Shown here: positions 39,871-53,027 of the stretch, in pieces | Numbering within the stretch: position 1 is the first letter of the stretch | How the letters are laid out: each line of letters opens with the position of its first letter | Assembly (NCBI GenBank): GCA_016741995.1 | Contig: JACVCO010000002.1 | Span: 1 to 64,000, forward strand | Length of the DNA: 64,000 nt | Source of the DNA: Hydrogenophaga sp. | GTDB lineage: Bacteria > Pseudomonadota > Gammaproteobacteria > Burkholderiales > Burkholderiaceae_C | Direction of reading: 5' to 3' | The notes under the pieces: generated by a model | What the model saw: only the letters and a program-made list of their open reading frames with translations | Databases searched by the model: none | Told to the model about the DNA's origin: nothing | Program-made: the position numbers and the translations under genes

Positions 39871-40080
39871 TCAACCTCCCACGATGGCTTCGAAGGTGAG
39901 CACGACGTCACCGGGTTGCAGCGGCGTGTCGGCGCGCGCCTCGCGCGGCACGAAGCGCGCATTCACGGCGGTGGCCACGCGCGCCGCGTCCACGCCCTCG
40001 CGCTGCAGCAGCGCGGTCAGCGTGAGGCCCGTGGGGCAGGGCAGGGGGCGGTCGTTGAACAGCAGGATGGGATCAGGCAT
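39871..40080 (-). CDS. thiS: Sulfur-carrier protein ThiS
   Basis: 69 residues ending in the obligatory Gly-Gly (EAIVGG) that is adenylated and thiocarboxylated to donate sulfur to thiazole. It is a ubiquitin-like fold of normal size. It overlaps thiO by 8 bases and precedes thiG by 2. The ThiF/MoeB-type activating enzyme is not encoded here. Confidence 0.94.
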   Translation of the reverse strand: MPDPILLFNDRPLPCPTGLTLTALLQREGVDAARVATAVNARFVPREARADTPLQPGDVVLTFEAIVGG

Positions 40081-41152
40081 GCAATGTCTCCAGCGGGGCC
40101 GCGATGTCGGCGGCGGCCAGGGCGTCGTCCACGAGCGCGGGGGCGATCAACCAGCCGTGGCGGAACAGGCCGTTGATGCGCAGCAGGCCCGCCGCGTGCT
40201 CGATGACGGGGGCATTGTCCGCGCGCGCGGGGCGCAGGTTGCTTTCAAGGTGTTCGATGCGCGCCTCGGCCAGCTCGGGCAGCACGCTGTGCGCGGCGCT
40301 CAGCAGCTCCACCGCGCTGCGCAGGCTGGGCGGTGAACGGTCTTCGCTTTCGATCTCGCTCGCGCCCACCACGATGCGCCCGCCCGGGCGCGGCACCAGG
40401 TACACGCGGTGGCGCGGGTGCAGCAGGCGCAGCGGGCGCGCGAGCGCCACGCCCGGCGCGTGCAGCCACACCAGTTCGCCACGCACGCCACGCAGCACCA
40501 GCTCGGGCCGCGCGCCGAGGCCGCGGGTGTCGATGGCGAGATCGAACGCGTGGGCTGTGCCATCGGCCGCGAGCAGCCGGCCGGGCTGCGCCTGGGTGAT
40601 GGCGCAGCCCCAGTGCCACTGCACGCCATGGGCCTGCTGCGCGAGCGCGAGCAGCGTTTCGCGCGGCAGCAACTGGCCTTCGCCGGGCAGGCGCCAGGCC
40701 AGCAGGCCGGGGGCGAGTGCGGGCTCCAGGGCGTGCTGCTGCACTCTGGTCAGCGCCTCGGCCCGTGGCGCTTCGGGCAGGGCGTCCAGCCGCGCGAGCA
40801 CGCGTTGCGCGGCGCCGCGGTCGCTGCCGTGTGCGAGCAGCAGGCTGTCGTTCACCCGCACCAGCGGTTCGTCGCCGCCCAACGCGTCACCGATCGCGCG
40901 CCAGCGCGGCAGCGAGCGCCAGCCCAGGCGCGCGATGGGGGCATCGGCGTGGTCGAGTTCGGCGATCGGGCTCAGCATGCCGGCCGCGGTGAAGCCCGCC
41001 GCGTGCGGTGCCGCGGCGCCGATCTGCCCCACCGCCGGTGGCTGCGGGCCGGCCGCCGGGTCGAACACGCTCACCGTGTGGCCCGTGCGCGCCAGCCGCC
41101 AGGCCAGCAAGCGGCCCAGCACGCCCGCGCCCGCGATGCCGATGCGCGCCAC
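40073..41152 (-). CDS. thiO: Glycine oxidase ThiO
   Basis: 359 residues with a GTG start 3 bp after the thiC stop. A DAO-type FAD protein: Rossmann motif GIAGAGVLGRLLAWRLA at the N-terminus, TAAGMLSP, and the C-terminal NGLFRHGWLIAPAL. It oxidises glycine to dehydroglycine for thiazole synthesis, the oxygen-dependent alternative to ThiH. This agrees with an aerobic lifestyle. Confidence 0.92.
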   Translation of the reverse strand: MARIGIAGAGVLGRLLAWRLARTGHTVSVFDPAAGPQPPAVGQIGAAAPHAAGFTAAGMLSPIAELDHADAPIARLGWRSLPRWRAIGDALGGDEPLVRVNDSLLLAHGSDRGAAQRVLARLDALPEAPRAEALTRVQQHALEPALAPGLLAWRLPGEGQLLPRETLLALAQQAHGVQWHWGCAITQAQPGRLLAADGTAHAFDLAIDTRGLGARPELVLRGVRGELVWLHAPGVALARPLRLLHPRHRVYLVPRPGGRIVVGASEIESEDRSPPSLRSAVELLSAAHSVLPELAEARIEHLESNLRPARADNAPVIEHAAGLLRINGLFRHGWLIAPALVDDALAAADIAAPLETLHA

Positions 41153-41155
41153 CGC

Positions 41156-43153
<1,998 letters not shown>

Positions 43154-43179
43154 TCAGCACGCCATCAGGGCATGCGCTC

Positions 43180-43272
43180 TTCTTTCGCCGGTACTAGCCG
43201 GATCAAGTTCACGGGTTCGGCCTTGCGGCCATCTCAGCGCCAGACCATCGTCTGTGCACCCCGGAGCAGGCG
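43180..43272 (-). ncRNA. TPP riboswitch (THI element)
   Basis: On the minus strand the conserved blocks appear in order: CGGGGTGC, GCGCTGAGATGGCC (the CUGAGA core), GAACCCGTGAACTTGATCC (the ACCUGAUC-like block) and GGCTAGTACCGGCGAAAGAAG. This is a standard TPP aptamer ending about 135 bases before the thiC start. Thiamine pyrophosphate binding would shut off thiCOSGE. Confidence 0.95.
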
Positions 43273-43380
43273 CGCAGTGTACGCCCATCCCCGCCGCCGA
43301 GGCCTTGTGGCGGAACTAAATCGCCGCACGGCGTTCCACCCCCGGGTTCGCCAGATCAACAACCACCCGAGGAGACCCAC

Positions 43381-44775
43381 TTGTCGCTCCCCGCACGCGC
43401 GGAGCCCGGTGCGCCCTTGAGCGCCCGGCCCGCGGCCGAATCGCGTGTCACGCTGTCGGTGTTCGACGCCGTGACCATCCTGGTGGGCCTGGTGGTCGGC
43501 ATCGGCATCTTCCGCACGCCGTCCATCGTGGCCAGCAGCGTCAGCTCCGAATGGATGTTCATGCTCGTCTGGGTGGTGGGTGGCGCGGTCACGCTGGTGG
43601 GCGCGCTGTGCTACGCCGAACTCTCGGCCGCCCACCCCGACACCGGGGGCGAATACCACTTCCTGTCGCACGCCTACGGCCGGCCCGTGGCCATGCTGTT
43701 CGGCTGGGCGCGCTGCACGGTGATCCAGACAGGCGCCATCGCGGCCGTCGCCTTCATGCTGGGTGACTACCTCGCGCAGCTGATGCCGATCGGCCCGTAC
43801 GGGCCGGCGCTGTACGCGGCGCTCGCGGTCATCGTGCTCACCGCGGTCAACGTGGTCGGCACGGCCGAGGGCAAGAACCTGCAGATCGTGGTGACCTTCC
43901 TGCAACTGGCCATCATCGCGGCCATCATCGTCTTCGGGCTCATCGGCCCGGCCGCGCCGGTGAACCACAACACGCTGCCCGTGCCACCGGGCACCGCGGC
44001 GCTGGGCATGGCCATGATCTTCGTGCTGCTCACCTACGGCGGCTGGAACGAGGCGGCCTACCTCAGCGGCGAGCTGCGCGACGCGCCGCGCAACATCGTG
44101 CGCGTGCTCACTATCGGCACGCTGGTGCTCGTCACCTTCTACGTGCTCACCAACCTGGCGCTGCTCTCGGTGCTGGGGCTCGACGGCCTGCGCGCCTCCG
44201 ACGCCGTGGCCGCCGACATGATGCGCGCCGCCGCCGGCCCGTCGGCCGAGCTGATCGTGACCCTGGCCGTCGTGGTGGCCGCCATCTCCACGCTCAACGC
44301 CACCATCTTCACCGGCGCGCGCGTGTTCCACGCCATGGGCCGCGACATCACCGCGCTGCGCTGGCTGGGCGTGTGGAACGAGCGCGGCCGCACGCCCGCC
44401 AACGGGCAACTCGTGCAGGGCGTCATCGCACTCGGGCTCATCGCCGTGGGCGCCTTCACGCGCGACGGCTTCAAGGCCATGGTGGACTACACCGCGCCCG
44501 TGTTCTGGGCCTTCCTGCTGATGGTGGGGGCTTCGCTGTTCGTGCTGCGCTGGCGCCACCCGCAGCGCGCGCTGCCCTACCGCGTGCCCTGGTACCCGTT
44601 CACGCCCATCGTGTTCTGCTTCACCTGCCTGTACATGCTGTACGCCAGCCTCGTCTACACCGGCGCGGCCGCGTGGATCGGCCTGGCCGTGCTGGCCGCG
44701 GGCGTGCCCATCCTGTTCTGCCAGCGCTCGCCCGGGGCCGCCCCGGCCGAGACGCGTTCCGTTCCGCCAACCTGA
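43381..44775 (+). CDS. APC-family amino-acid permease
   Basis: 464 residues with about twelve hydrophobic helices. The first helix carries GLVVGIGIFRTPS, the APC unwound substrate loop, and LTYGGWNEAAYLSGE and STLNATIFTGARVFHAMG are typical of LAT/APC members. The start is TTG 43381, supported by GAGGAG nine bases upstream and by good protein sequence immediately after. The substrate is likely an amino acid but not identifiable. The exported methyltransferase gene follows after 10 bp. Confidence 0.88.
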   Translation: MSLPARAEPGAPLSARPAAESRVTLSVFDAVTILVGLVVGIGIFRTPSIVASSVSSEWMFMLVWVVGGAVTLVGALCYAELSAAHPDTGGEYHFLSHAYGRPVAMLFGWARCTVIQTGAIAAVAFMLGDYLAQLMPIGPYGPALYAALAVIVLTAVNVVGTAEGKNLQIVVTFLQLAIIAAIIVFGLIGPAAPVNHNTLPVPPGTAALGMAMIFVLLTYGGWNEAAYLSGELRDAPRNIVRVLTIGTLVLVTFYVLTNLALLSVLGLDGLRASDAVAADMMRAAAGPSAELIVTLAVVVAAISTLNATIFTGARVFHAMGRDITALRWLGVWNERGRTPANGQLVQGVIALGLIAVGAFTRDGFKAMVDYTAPVFWAFLLMVGASLFVLRWRHPQRALPYRVPWYPFTPIVFCFTCLYMLYASLVYTGAAAWIGLAVLAAGVPILFCQRSPGAAPAETRSVPPT

Positions 44776-44785
44776 GGAGATTTTC

Positions 44786-45613
44786 ATGACCCTGTTCCGC
44801 CGCTCCCTCGTTGCCTCCGCGCTGTGCCTGGTGGCGTTCGGCCACCCCGCCTGGGCACAGGTCAGCGAACCCCCCAACACACCGGCAGCCGACTACGTGC
44901 CCGACGAAGGCCAGGCCGGCAAGGACGTGATCTGGCTGCCGACCGCGCAAAGTCTGGTCGATCGCATGCTCCGGCTCGCCGAGCTCACGCCCAAGGACCA
45001 CCTGATCGACCTCGGCTCGGGCGACGGCCGCCTGGTCATCACCGCCGCACAGCGCGGCGCCACGGCGCACGGCATCGAATACAACCCCGAGCTGGTGGCC
45101 TACGCGCAGCGCGCCGCCGCCAGCGCGGGCATGGGCCGGCGCGCCACCTTCGAGAAGGCCGACATCTTCGAGTCCGACTTCTCCAAGGCCACGGTGATCA
45201 CCCTGTTCCTGCTGCCCGACCTGAACATGCGCCTGCGCCCCACGCTGCTGGCCATGAAGCCCGGCACGCGCATCGTCTCCAACTCCTTCGACATGGGCGA
45301 CTGGGAGCCCGACGAAACGGTGGCCGTGAAGGAAAGCTGCACCACCTACTGCAACGCCCACAAATGGACCGTGCCCGCCCAGGCGGCCGGCACTTGGCGT
45401 TTCGGCAACAGCGAACTCGTGCTCACGCAGACGTTCCAGAAGCTCGAAGGCACCCTGCGCCAGGGTGGCAGCACCCTGCCCATCAGCGAAGCGCGCATGC
45501 ACGGCACGCGCATCGCGTTCGTGGCCGGCGGCCAGCGCTACAGCGGCGAGGTGGACGGCGCGCGCATGCGCGGCACGGTGGACGGAAAACCCTGGCGCGC
45601 TTCGCGTTCCTGA
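44786..45613 (+). CDS. SAM-dependent methyltransferase with a Sec signal peptide
   Basis: 275 residues. It begins with a clear signal peptide (MTLFRRSLVASALCLVAFG, cut near AWA-Q at about residue 25). A class I SAM domain follows: motif I LIDLGSGDGRLV near residue 75, acidic loop GIEYNPELVAYA, and FEKADIFESDF. Residues about 190-275 form a Gly-rich beta domain (GTWRFGNSELVLTQ, RYSGEVDGARMRGTV). SAM is normally cytosolic, so an exported enzyme is odd. Either the leader is not cut and acts as an anchor, or the domain binds another ligand. RBS GAGGAG lies upstream. Confidence 0.8.
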   Translation: MTLFRRSLVASALCLVAFGHPAWAQVSEPPNTPAADYVPDEGQAGKDVIWLPTAQSLVDRMLRLAELTPKDHLIDLGSGDGRLVITAAQRGATAHGIEYNPELVAYAQRAAASAGMGRRATFEKADIFESDFSKATVITLFLLPDLNMRLRPTLLAMKPGTRIVSNSFDMGDWEPDETVAVKESCTTYCNAHKWTVPAQAAGTWRFGNSELVLTQTFQKLEGTLRQGGSTLPISEARMHGTRIAFVAGGQRYSGEVDGARMRGTVDGKPWRASRS

Positions 45614-45627
45614 GGCATGGTGCGGGT

Positions 45628-45646
45628 GTGCCCCGCGTCGGGGCAC
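45628..45646 (+). other. Intercistronic hairpin before the VOC gene
   Basis: The 7-bp stem GTGCCCC / GGGGCAC with a five-base loop lies between the methyltransferase stop and the AGGAG site of the VOC gene. No T-run follows, so it is more likely an mRNA processing or stability element than a terminator. Confidence 0.4.
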
Positions 45647-45657
45647 CAGGAGACGCC

Positions 45658-46044
45658 ATGAAAAACAACCCGGTGGGCTGGTTCGAGATCTACGTGCAGG
45701 ACGTGCCCCGCGCCAAAGCCTTTTACGAAGCCGTGTTCCAGGGCAAGCTCGAACCCCTGGCCAACCCCGACCCTGGCGACACCTCGGGCATGGAGATGTG
45801 GGCCTTCCCGTCCACCATGGACGGCCCCGGCGCGGCGGGCGCGATCGTGAAGATGGATGGCTGCCCCTCCGGTGGCAGCACCCTGGTCTATTTCTCGTGC
45901 GACGACTGCGCGGTGGAAGCGGCCCGCGCCGCTGCGCACGGCGGCGAGGTCTTCAAGCAGAAGATGTCCATCGGCCCCTACGGCTTCATCGCCCTGGTGA
46001 ACGACACCGAGGGCAACCTGATCGGGTTGCACTCGATGCGCTGA
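45658..46044 (+). CDS. VOC-family (glyoxalase-like) protein
   Basis: 128 residues, one vicinal-oxygen-chelate module. The N-terminal VGWFEIYVQDVPRAKAFYEAVF and C-terminal GFIALVNDTEGNLIGLHS fit the YdcJ/PhnB-like single-domain VOC group. Metal-ligand residues cannot be assigned with confidence. ATG 45658 has AGGAG seven bases upstream. The substrate is unknown. Confidence 0.86.
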   Translation: MKNNPVGWFEIYVQDVPRAKAFYEAVFQGKLEPLANPDPGDTSGMEMWAFPSTMDGPGAAGAIVKMDGCPSGGSTLVYFSCDDCAVEAARAAAHGGEVFKQKMSIGPYGFIALVNDTEGNLIGLHSMR

Positions 46045-46051
46045 GCACGCC

Positions 46052-46630
46052 TCAGTCGAGCAGCGAACCCAGCACCGGCTGCTGGCTGCGCTTGAGCCGC
46101 GTGGTGCGCTGGAAGAACAGGCTGTTGGGCACGCGCAGGTGGGTGGGCTCCCGGCCGTCCACCGCGTCTTCCTTGAGCGTGGTGTAGACGAGGTTGATGT
46201 CCAGCACCTCGCCCGCCAGGCCGGGCTTGTCGCCACCCTCCAGCAGTTCGATGTGGTCGTGCAGGCCGAAGGGCCGGGTGGTGTAGATCAGCACGGCGCA
46301 GAAGATGTTGGAGAGCACGCTCCAGGCCGCAAAGAAGGCGATGGCGCCCACCGCGACGAAGCCGGAGAAGGCCGTCCAGATCACGCCGGCCGACACACCG
46401 ACGCGGTCCAGCATCCACAGGAAGGCCGCGATGAACAGCAGCAGCGTGACGAGGCGTTTGCTGCCCACCACCAGGTCCAGTGGCAGCGATTTGTCGTTGC
46501 CCACCCGTGTGATGAAGCGGTGCACCAGCGAGCGCAGCAGCATCGCGATGAAGAAGATCAGCGCGATCTGCAGCGCGACGGTGATGAATTCGATCCAGGG
46601 GTGGGCCCAGAGGGGGAGTAGTTCTTTCAT
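46052..46630 (-). CDS. Small-conductance mechanosensitive channel (MscS family)
   Basis: 192 residues. Three hydrophobic segments occupy residues about 12-110, followed by the MscS pore helix and beta domain signatures AVGAIAFFAAWSVLSNIFC and FGLHDHIELL. The C-terminus is shorter than in E. coli MscS (286 residues), lacking most of the cytoplasmic cage. It should act in the inner membrane as an osmotic safety valve, or as a small relative of one. Confidence 0.86.
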   Translation of the reverse strand: MKELLPLWAHPWIEFITVALQIALIFFIAMLLRSLVHRFITRVGNDKSLPLDLVVGSKRLVTLLLFIAAFLWMLDRVGVSAGVIWTAFSGFVAVGAIAFFAAWSVLSNIFCAVLIYTTRPFGLHDHIELLEGGDKPGLAGEVLDINLVYTTLKEDAVDGREPTHLRVPNSLFFQRTTRLKRSQQPVLGSLLD

Positions 46631-46647
46631 GCGCGGACGATACCGCG

Positions 46648-48950
46648 CTAGCCGCCCAGCGCCCTCAGCACGGTTTCCCCCGTCCCCGGCGCGTCCATGG
46701 CATCGGGGTCGCCACCGGCTCGCGCCACCGCATCGCGCAGCGCCTCGTACACGCTGATCGCGAGCATGAAGGGCGGTTCGCCCACGGCCTTGCTGCCGTG
46801 CACGTTGTCTTCGCGGTTGGCCTCGGGCCAGAGGTCCACGCGCCAGTGCGGGGGCAGGTCGCCCGCGGTGGGGATCTTGTAGGTGCTGGGGGCATGGGTC
46901 TGCAGCAGGCCCTTCGGGTTCCACACCAGTTCTTCGGTGGTGAGCCAGCCCATGCCCTGGATGAAGCCACCCTCGATCTGGCCGATGTCGATGGCGGGGT
47001 TGATGCTGTGGCCGACGTCGTGAAGGATGTCGACCGCGAGCACCCTGCTTTCGCCGGTGAGGGTGTCGATGGCGACTTCGCTGCAGGCGGCGCCGTAGGC
47101 GAAGTAATAGAAGGGCCGGCCCTTCATGGTCACTTTGTCGTAGTGGATCTTGGGCGTGCGGTAGAAGCCGTCGCTCCAGAGCTGGATGCGGTTGGCGTAG
47201 GCCGCGTGCACCACGGCCTCGAAGGTGCGCGTGGTGGTGGGCGTGACGACCTGGCCGTGCGCGAAGCGCACCGCGCCCGCGCCGCAGCCGTCGAGCCCGG
47301 CCACGAAGGCGGCGAGGTTGTCGCGCACGTGGCGCGCGGCGAACTGGGCGGCGCGGCCGTTCAGGTCGGTGCCGCTGCTGGCGGCGGTGGCGCTGGCGTT
47401 GGGCACCTTGCTGGTGTCGGCCGCGGTGGCCAGCACGCGCTCGAAGGGCACGCCCAGTTCGTCGGCCACGATCTGCGCCACCTTGGTGTTCAGGCCCTGG
47501 CCCATCTCGGTGCCGCCGTGGTTCACCATCACGCTGCCGTCGGTGTACACGTGCACCAGCGCGCCGGCTTGGTTGAACAGCGTGGCGGTGAAGCTGATGC
47601 CGAACTTCACCGGCGTGAGCGCCATGCCTTTCTTGATGACCGGGCTCTTCGCGTTGAAGGCGTCGATGGCGGCGCGGCGTTGCGCGTAGTTCGCGGTGCG
47701 CGCCAGCGTGGTCATGAGCGGCTCGAGGATGTTGTCCTCCACCTTCATGTCGTAGTGCGTCACGTCGCGCGTGCCGTTGCCGTAGAGGTTGCGCAGGCGC
47801 ACCTGCAGCGGGTCGAGGTTCAGGGCGCGCGCGATGTCGCTCAGGATGCGTTCGATGGCGATCACGCCCTGCGGGCCGCCGAAGCCGCGGAAAGCGGTGT
47901 GGCTCTGCGTGTTCGTCTTGCAGCGGAACGAATCCACCGCCACGTCTTCGAGGAAGTAGCCGTTGTCGCAGTGGAAGATGGCGCGGTCGGCCACGGGGCC
48001 GGAGAGGTCGGCGCTGAAGCCGCAGTTCACCAGCATCTGCAGCTGCAGGCCGCTGAGCAGGCCGTCGCTGCCGAAGCCCACGCGGTACTTGTAGGCAAAC
48101 GGGTGGCGCTTGCCGGTGATCATGAAGTCGTCGTCGCGGTCCAGCCGCAGCTTCATGGGGCGGCCCAGGTGGTTCGCGGCCACGGCAGCCCACACGGCCA
48201 GGTGGCCGGCCTGCGTTTCCTTGCCACCGAAGCCGCCGCCCATGCGTCGGCATTCCACGGTGACGGCGTGGTTGTGGATGCCCAGCGCGTGCGACACCCA
48301 GTGCTGCACCTCGCCCGGGTGCTGGGTGCTGCTGTAGACCCACCACTGGTTCTGTTCCAGCGGCAGCACGTAGGCCACCTGGCCTTCCAGGTAGAAGTGT
48401 TCCTGCCCGCCCACCTCGAACTCGCCTTCGAGCACGTGCGGCGCGCGCCGCAGCGCGGCCAGCGCGTCGCCGCGCGCCACGTGCACCGGGGGCAGCACGT
48501 AGCTCTTCTGTTCGTGCGCATCGTGCACGCTCAGCACCGGTGGCAGGGCTTCGATGCGCGGCTTCACGAGCCGCGCGGCGCGGCGCGCGGTCATCACGTC
48601 GTCGGCCACGATCAGGCCGATCACCTGGCCGATGAACTGCACCGTGCCTTGCGCGAACACCGGCTCGTCGTGCGCGAAGGCGGCGAGCAGCTTGTCGCCG
48701 GGGATCTGGTCGGCCCCGATGAAGCCTCGCACGCCGGGCACGGCCAGCGCGGCCGCGGTGTCGATGCCGAGCAGCTTGCCGTGCGCCAGCGGCGAACACA
48801 CGGGCGCGGCGTGCAGGGTGCCGCGCACCTCGGGGATGTCGTCGATGTAGGTGGCCAGGCCGGCCACCTGGGCGCGCGCGCTTTCGTGGGCGCGCGATAC
48901 GCCGGCGGCGGCGCTCGGTGTGGACTGCAGCAGGCCGGTGTCGGGTGCGT

Positions 48951-48954
<4 letters not shown>
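46648..48954 (-). CDS. xdhB: Xanthine dehydrogenase, molybdopterin-binding subunit
   Basis: 768 residues. The two aldehyde oxidase/xanthine dehydrogenase domains are present: GQEHFYLEGQVAYV, GGGFGGKET (molybdopterin loop), FRGFGGPQG with the substrate arginine, EMGQGLNTK and the catalytic glutamate in GEPPFML. It oxidises hypoxanthine and xanthine to urate at the Mo site. The ATG overlaps the xdhA stop (ATGA). No xdhC-type maturation gene follows; the next gene is mscS. Confidence 0.95.
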
Positions 48955-50432
<1,478 letters not shown>

Positions 50433-50463
50433 GCGCACCAGCATACCGGGAGGGGTTCAGGGC

Positions 50464-50485
50464 ATCATATGGGTTTGCATATGTC
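50464..50485. promoter_or_regulatory. Putative LysR-type operator (paired CATATG)
   Basis: Two CATATG palindromes (50466-50471 and 50478-50483) separated by six bases form an ATAT-N8-ATAT dyad in the 94-bp gap between xdhA and the LysR gene. The spacing fits a LysR-type recognition dyad. Another CATATG occurs at 59562-59567 upstream of guaD. Confidence 0.55.
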
Positions 50486-50526
50486 GCCGATGCCTGCCCC
50501 ACGATGCCGCAGCCGCTGAGACCGTC

Positions 50527-51480
50527 ATGAAATACGGCCCCATGTTCGATCGCATCGACCTGCACCTGATTCGCGTGTTGCACACCGTGCTCACCGAACG
50601 CAGCGTTTCGCGCTCGGCGATCAAGCTCGGCATGTACCAGCCCGCGGTGAGTGCATCCCTCAAGCGGCTGCGCGAACTGGCCGGCGACCCGCTGCTGGTG
50701 CGCTCGGGCGCCAGCATGGTGCCCACCGAGGCCGCGCTGCGCATGATCGAGCCGGCCGCCGCCATCCTGCGCAGCGCCGAGGTGCTGTTCTCCGACGCGC
50801 GCGCCTTCGACCCGGCCACGGCCAGCCACACCTTCAGCCTGGCCGCGAGCGACTACCTCGACCCGTTCTTCCTGCCGCAGCTCGTGACGCAGGTGAAGGC
50901 CGCCGCGCCGCAGTGCGTGATCGACATCCACCCGCTCTCGCGCGACGCCGACTACCGCACCCACCTGGCCCAGGGCGCGGTGGACGTGGTGATCGGCAAC
51001 TGGGCCAAGCCGCCCGACGACCTGCACCTGGGCCGCCTGTTCGGCGACGAGGTGGTGTGCCTGGTGGCCAACCACCACCCGGCGGTGCGCCGCGGCTGGG
51101 ACGAAGCGGCCTGGCTCGCGGCCGAGCACATCGCCCCCACGCCCACGCACCCGGGCGCGCGCGGCTTCATCGACGACCACCTGGCCAGCCTCGGGCTCAC
51201 GCGGCGCATCAGCGCGCGCTGCCCGCACTTCGGGCTCATTCCGGCCATGGTGGCAGGCAGCTTGCTTGTGCTCACCACCGGGCGCCAGTACTGCGAACGC
51301 TACGTGGGCGGCCTGCCCGTGAGCATCCTCGTTCCGCCCGTGAAGTTCCCGCGCATGATGTATTACCAGCTCTGGCACGAACGCACCCACGCGTCGCAGG
51401 CGGCGCGCTGGCTGCGCGAGCAGATCAAGTCCGTCGCCGCCTCGCTGCGTGCGCCCGAAACCCAACGCGCCGCCGCATGA
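50527..51480 (+). CDS. LysR-type regulator of the purine locus
   Basis: 317 residues. The N-terminal winged HTH (LHLIRVLHTVLTERSVSRSA, QPAVSASLKRLREL) spans residues 10-70 and the effector domain 100-300. Divergent placement from xdhA and a stop overlapping the transporter ATPase start (ATGA) tie it to both purine uptake and oxidation. The inducer is probably a purine or urate-like compound, inferred from context. Confidence 0.9.
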   Translation: MKYGPMFDRIDLHLIRVLHTVLTERSVSRSAIKLGMYQPAVSASLKRLRELAGDPLLVRSGASMVPTEAALRMIEPAAAILRSAEVLFSDARAFDPATASHTFSLAASDYLDPFFLPQLVTQVKAAAPQCVIDIHPLSRDADYRTHLAQGAVDVVIGNWAKPPDDLHLGRLFGDEVVCLVANHHPAVRRGWDEAAWLAAEHIAPTPTHPGARGFIDDHLASLGLTRRISARCPHFGLIPAMVAGSLLVLTTGRQYCERYVGGLPVSILVPPVKFPRMMYYQLWHERTHASQAARWLREQIKSVAASLRAPETQRAAA

Positions 51481-53027
51481 CGAATCCAGCCCACCGCCTG
51501 CAGCTCACCGGCATCACCAAGCGCTACCCCGGCGTGGTGGCCAACAACGGCGTTTCGCTCACCGTGCAGCCGGGCGAGATCCACGCCGTGCTCGGCGAGA
51601 ACGGGGCCGGCAAGTCCACGCTGATGAAGGTGATCTACGGTGCCGTGAAGCCCGACGAAGGCACGGTGCTGTTCAACGGCCAGCCGGTGCACGTGCGCAA
51701 CCCGCAGATGGCGCGCGCGCTGGGCATCAGCATGGTGTTCCAGCACTTCAGCCTGTTCGACACGCTCACCGTGGCCGAGAACGTGTGGCTCGGTCTCGAC
51801 AAGCGCCTGAGCCTGGCCGAGGTGGCCGCCAGCGTGCGCGCCAAGGGCGAGGCGTACGGCCTGCCGATCGACCCCGAGCGCCCGGTGCACACGCTCTCGG
51901 TGGGCGAGATGCAGCGCGTGGAGATCATTCGCGCGCTGCTCACCAACCCGCAACTGCTCATCCTCGACGAACCCACCTCGGTGCTCACGCCGCAGGCGGT
52001 GGAAAAGCTCTTTCTCACGCTGCAGCAGCTTGCGCGCGAGGGTTGCAGCATCCTCTACATCAGCCACAAGCTGCACGAGATCCGCGCGCTGTGTACCGCG
52101 TGCACGGTGCTGCGGGGTGGCCAGGTCACCGGCGTGTGCGACCCGCGCGAGGAAACCAACGCCTCGCTGTCGCGCCTGATGATCGGCGCCGAGCCACCCG
52201 AGCTGGAGCACCGGCCGCTGCACGCGGGCGAACCCGTGCTGCAGGTCGACCGCCTCTCGCTCGCGAGCGACGACCCCTTCGGCACCGCGCTCGCCGACAT
52301 CGCGCTCACGGTGCGCGCGGGCGAGGTGGTGGGCATTGCGGGTGTGTCGGGCAACGGCCAGGGCGAGCTGTTGCGCGCGCTGTCGGGGGAAGACGCGCGC
52401 GCGCCGGCCGGCAGCGTGCGCCTGGGCGCGCAGGACGTGGCCCGCCTGGGCCCGGCGCGGCGGCGCGCGCTGGGCCTGCACTTCGTGCCCGAGGAACGCC
52501 TGGGCCGCGGCGCCGTGCCCACGCTCTCGCTCGCGCAGAACCTGCTGCTCTCGCGCCGCGACGCGGTGGGCGCGCTGGGCTGGGTGCGCGTGGGGGCGCT
52601 CAAGCGCCAGGCGCAAGACATCATCGATCGCTACCGCGTGAAGGCCAACGGGCCGGGCGCGGCGGCCAAGTCGCTCTCGGGCGGCAACCTGCAGAAGTTC
52701 ATCGTGGGGCGCGAGATCGAAGCGAAGCCGCGGCTGCTGATCGTGAGCCAGCCCACCTGGGGTGTGGACGTGGGCGCGGCGGCGCAGATCCGCGGCGAGA
52801 TCCTGGCGCTGCGCGACGCGGGCTGTGCGGTGCTGGTGGTGAGCGAGGAGCTCGAGGAGCTGTTCGAGATCAGCGACCGCCTGCACGTGATCGCCAAGGG
52901 TCGCCTGTCGCCGAGCCTGGATCGCGCCGACGCGACGGTGGAGCGCATCGGGGAATGGATGTCGGGGCTGTGGGACACGAAGAACGAGAGCCACGCGAAG
53001 AAGGAGACCGCGCATGCTGCGGCTTGA
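51477..53027 (+). CDS. Nucleoside/purine ABC transporter, double ATPase
   Basis: 516 residues with two ABC domains, as in BMP/Nup-type uptake systems. The first has Walker A GENGAGKST, signature LSVGEMQRVEI and Walker B LILDEPTS. The second has a degenerate Walker A (GVSGNGQGE), signature LSGGNLQKFIVGRE and a Walker B ending VSQPTWG without the Glu, so only the first site is likely to be catalytic. It energises the two permeases that follow. Confidence 0.93.
   Translation: MTNPAHRLQLTGITKRYPGVVANNGVSLTVQPGEIHAVLGENGAGKSTLMKVIYGAVKPDEGTVLFNGQPVHVRNPQMARALGISMVFQHFSLFDTLTVAENVWLGLDKRLSLAEVAASVRAKGEAYGLPIDPERPVHTLSVGEMQRVEIIRALLTNPQLLILDEPTSVLTPQAVEKLFLTLQQLAREGCSILYISHKLHEIRALCTACTVLRGGQVTGVCDPREETNASLSRLMIGAEPPELEHRPLHAGEPVLQVDRLSLASDDPFGTALADIALTVRAGEVVGIAGVSGNGQGELLRALSGEDARAPAGSVRLGAQDVARLGPARRRALGLHFVPEERLGRGAVPTLSLAQNLLLSRRDAVGALGWVRVGALKRQAQDIIDRYRVKANGPGAAAKSLSGGNLQKFIVGREIEAKPRLLIVSQPTWGVDVGAAAQIRGEILALRDAGCAVLVVSEELEELFEISDRLHVIAKGRLSPSLDRADATVERIGEWMSGLWDTKNESHAKKETAHAAA

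Noticed and set aside
39869-39874. TTG start for thiG two codons upstream
   Set aside because: ATG 39868 has GGAGG at the right distance; the TTG would overlap that site.
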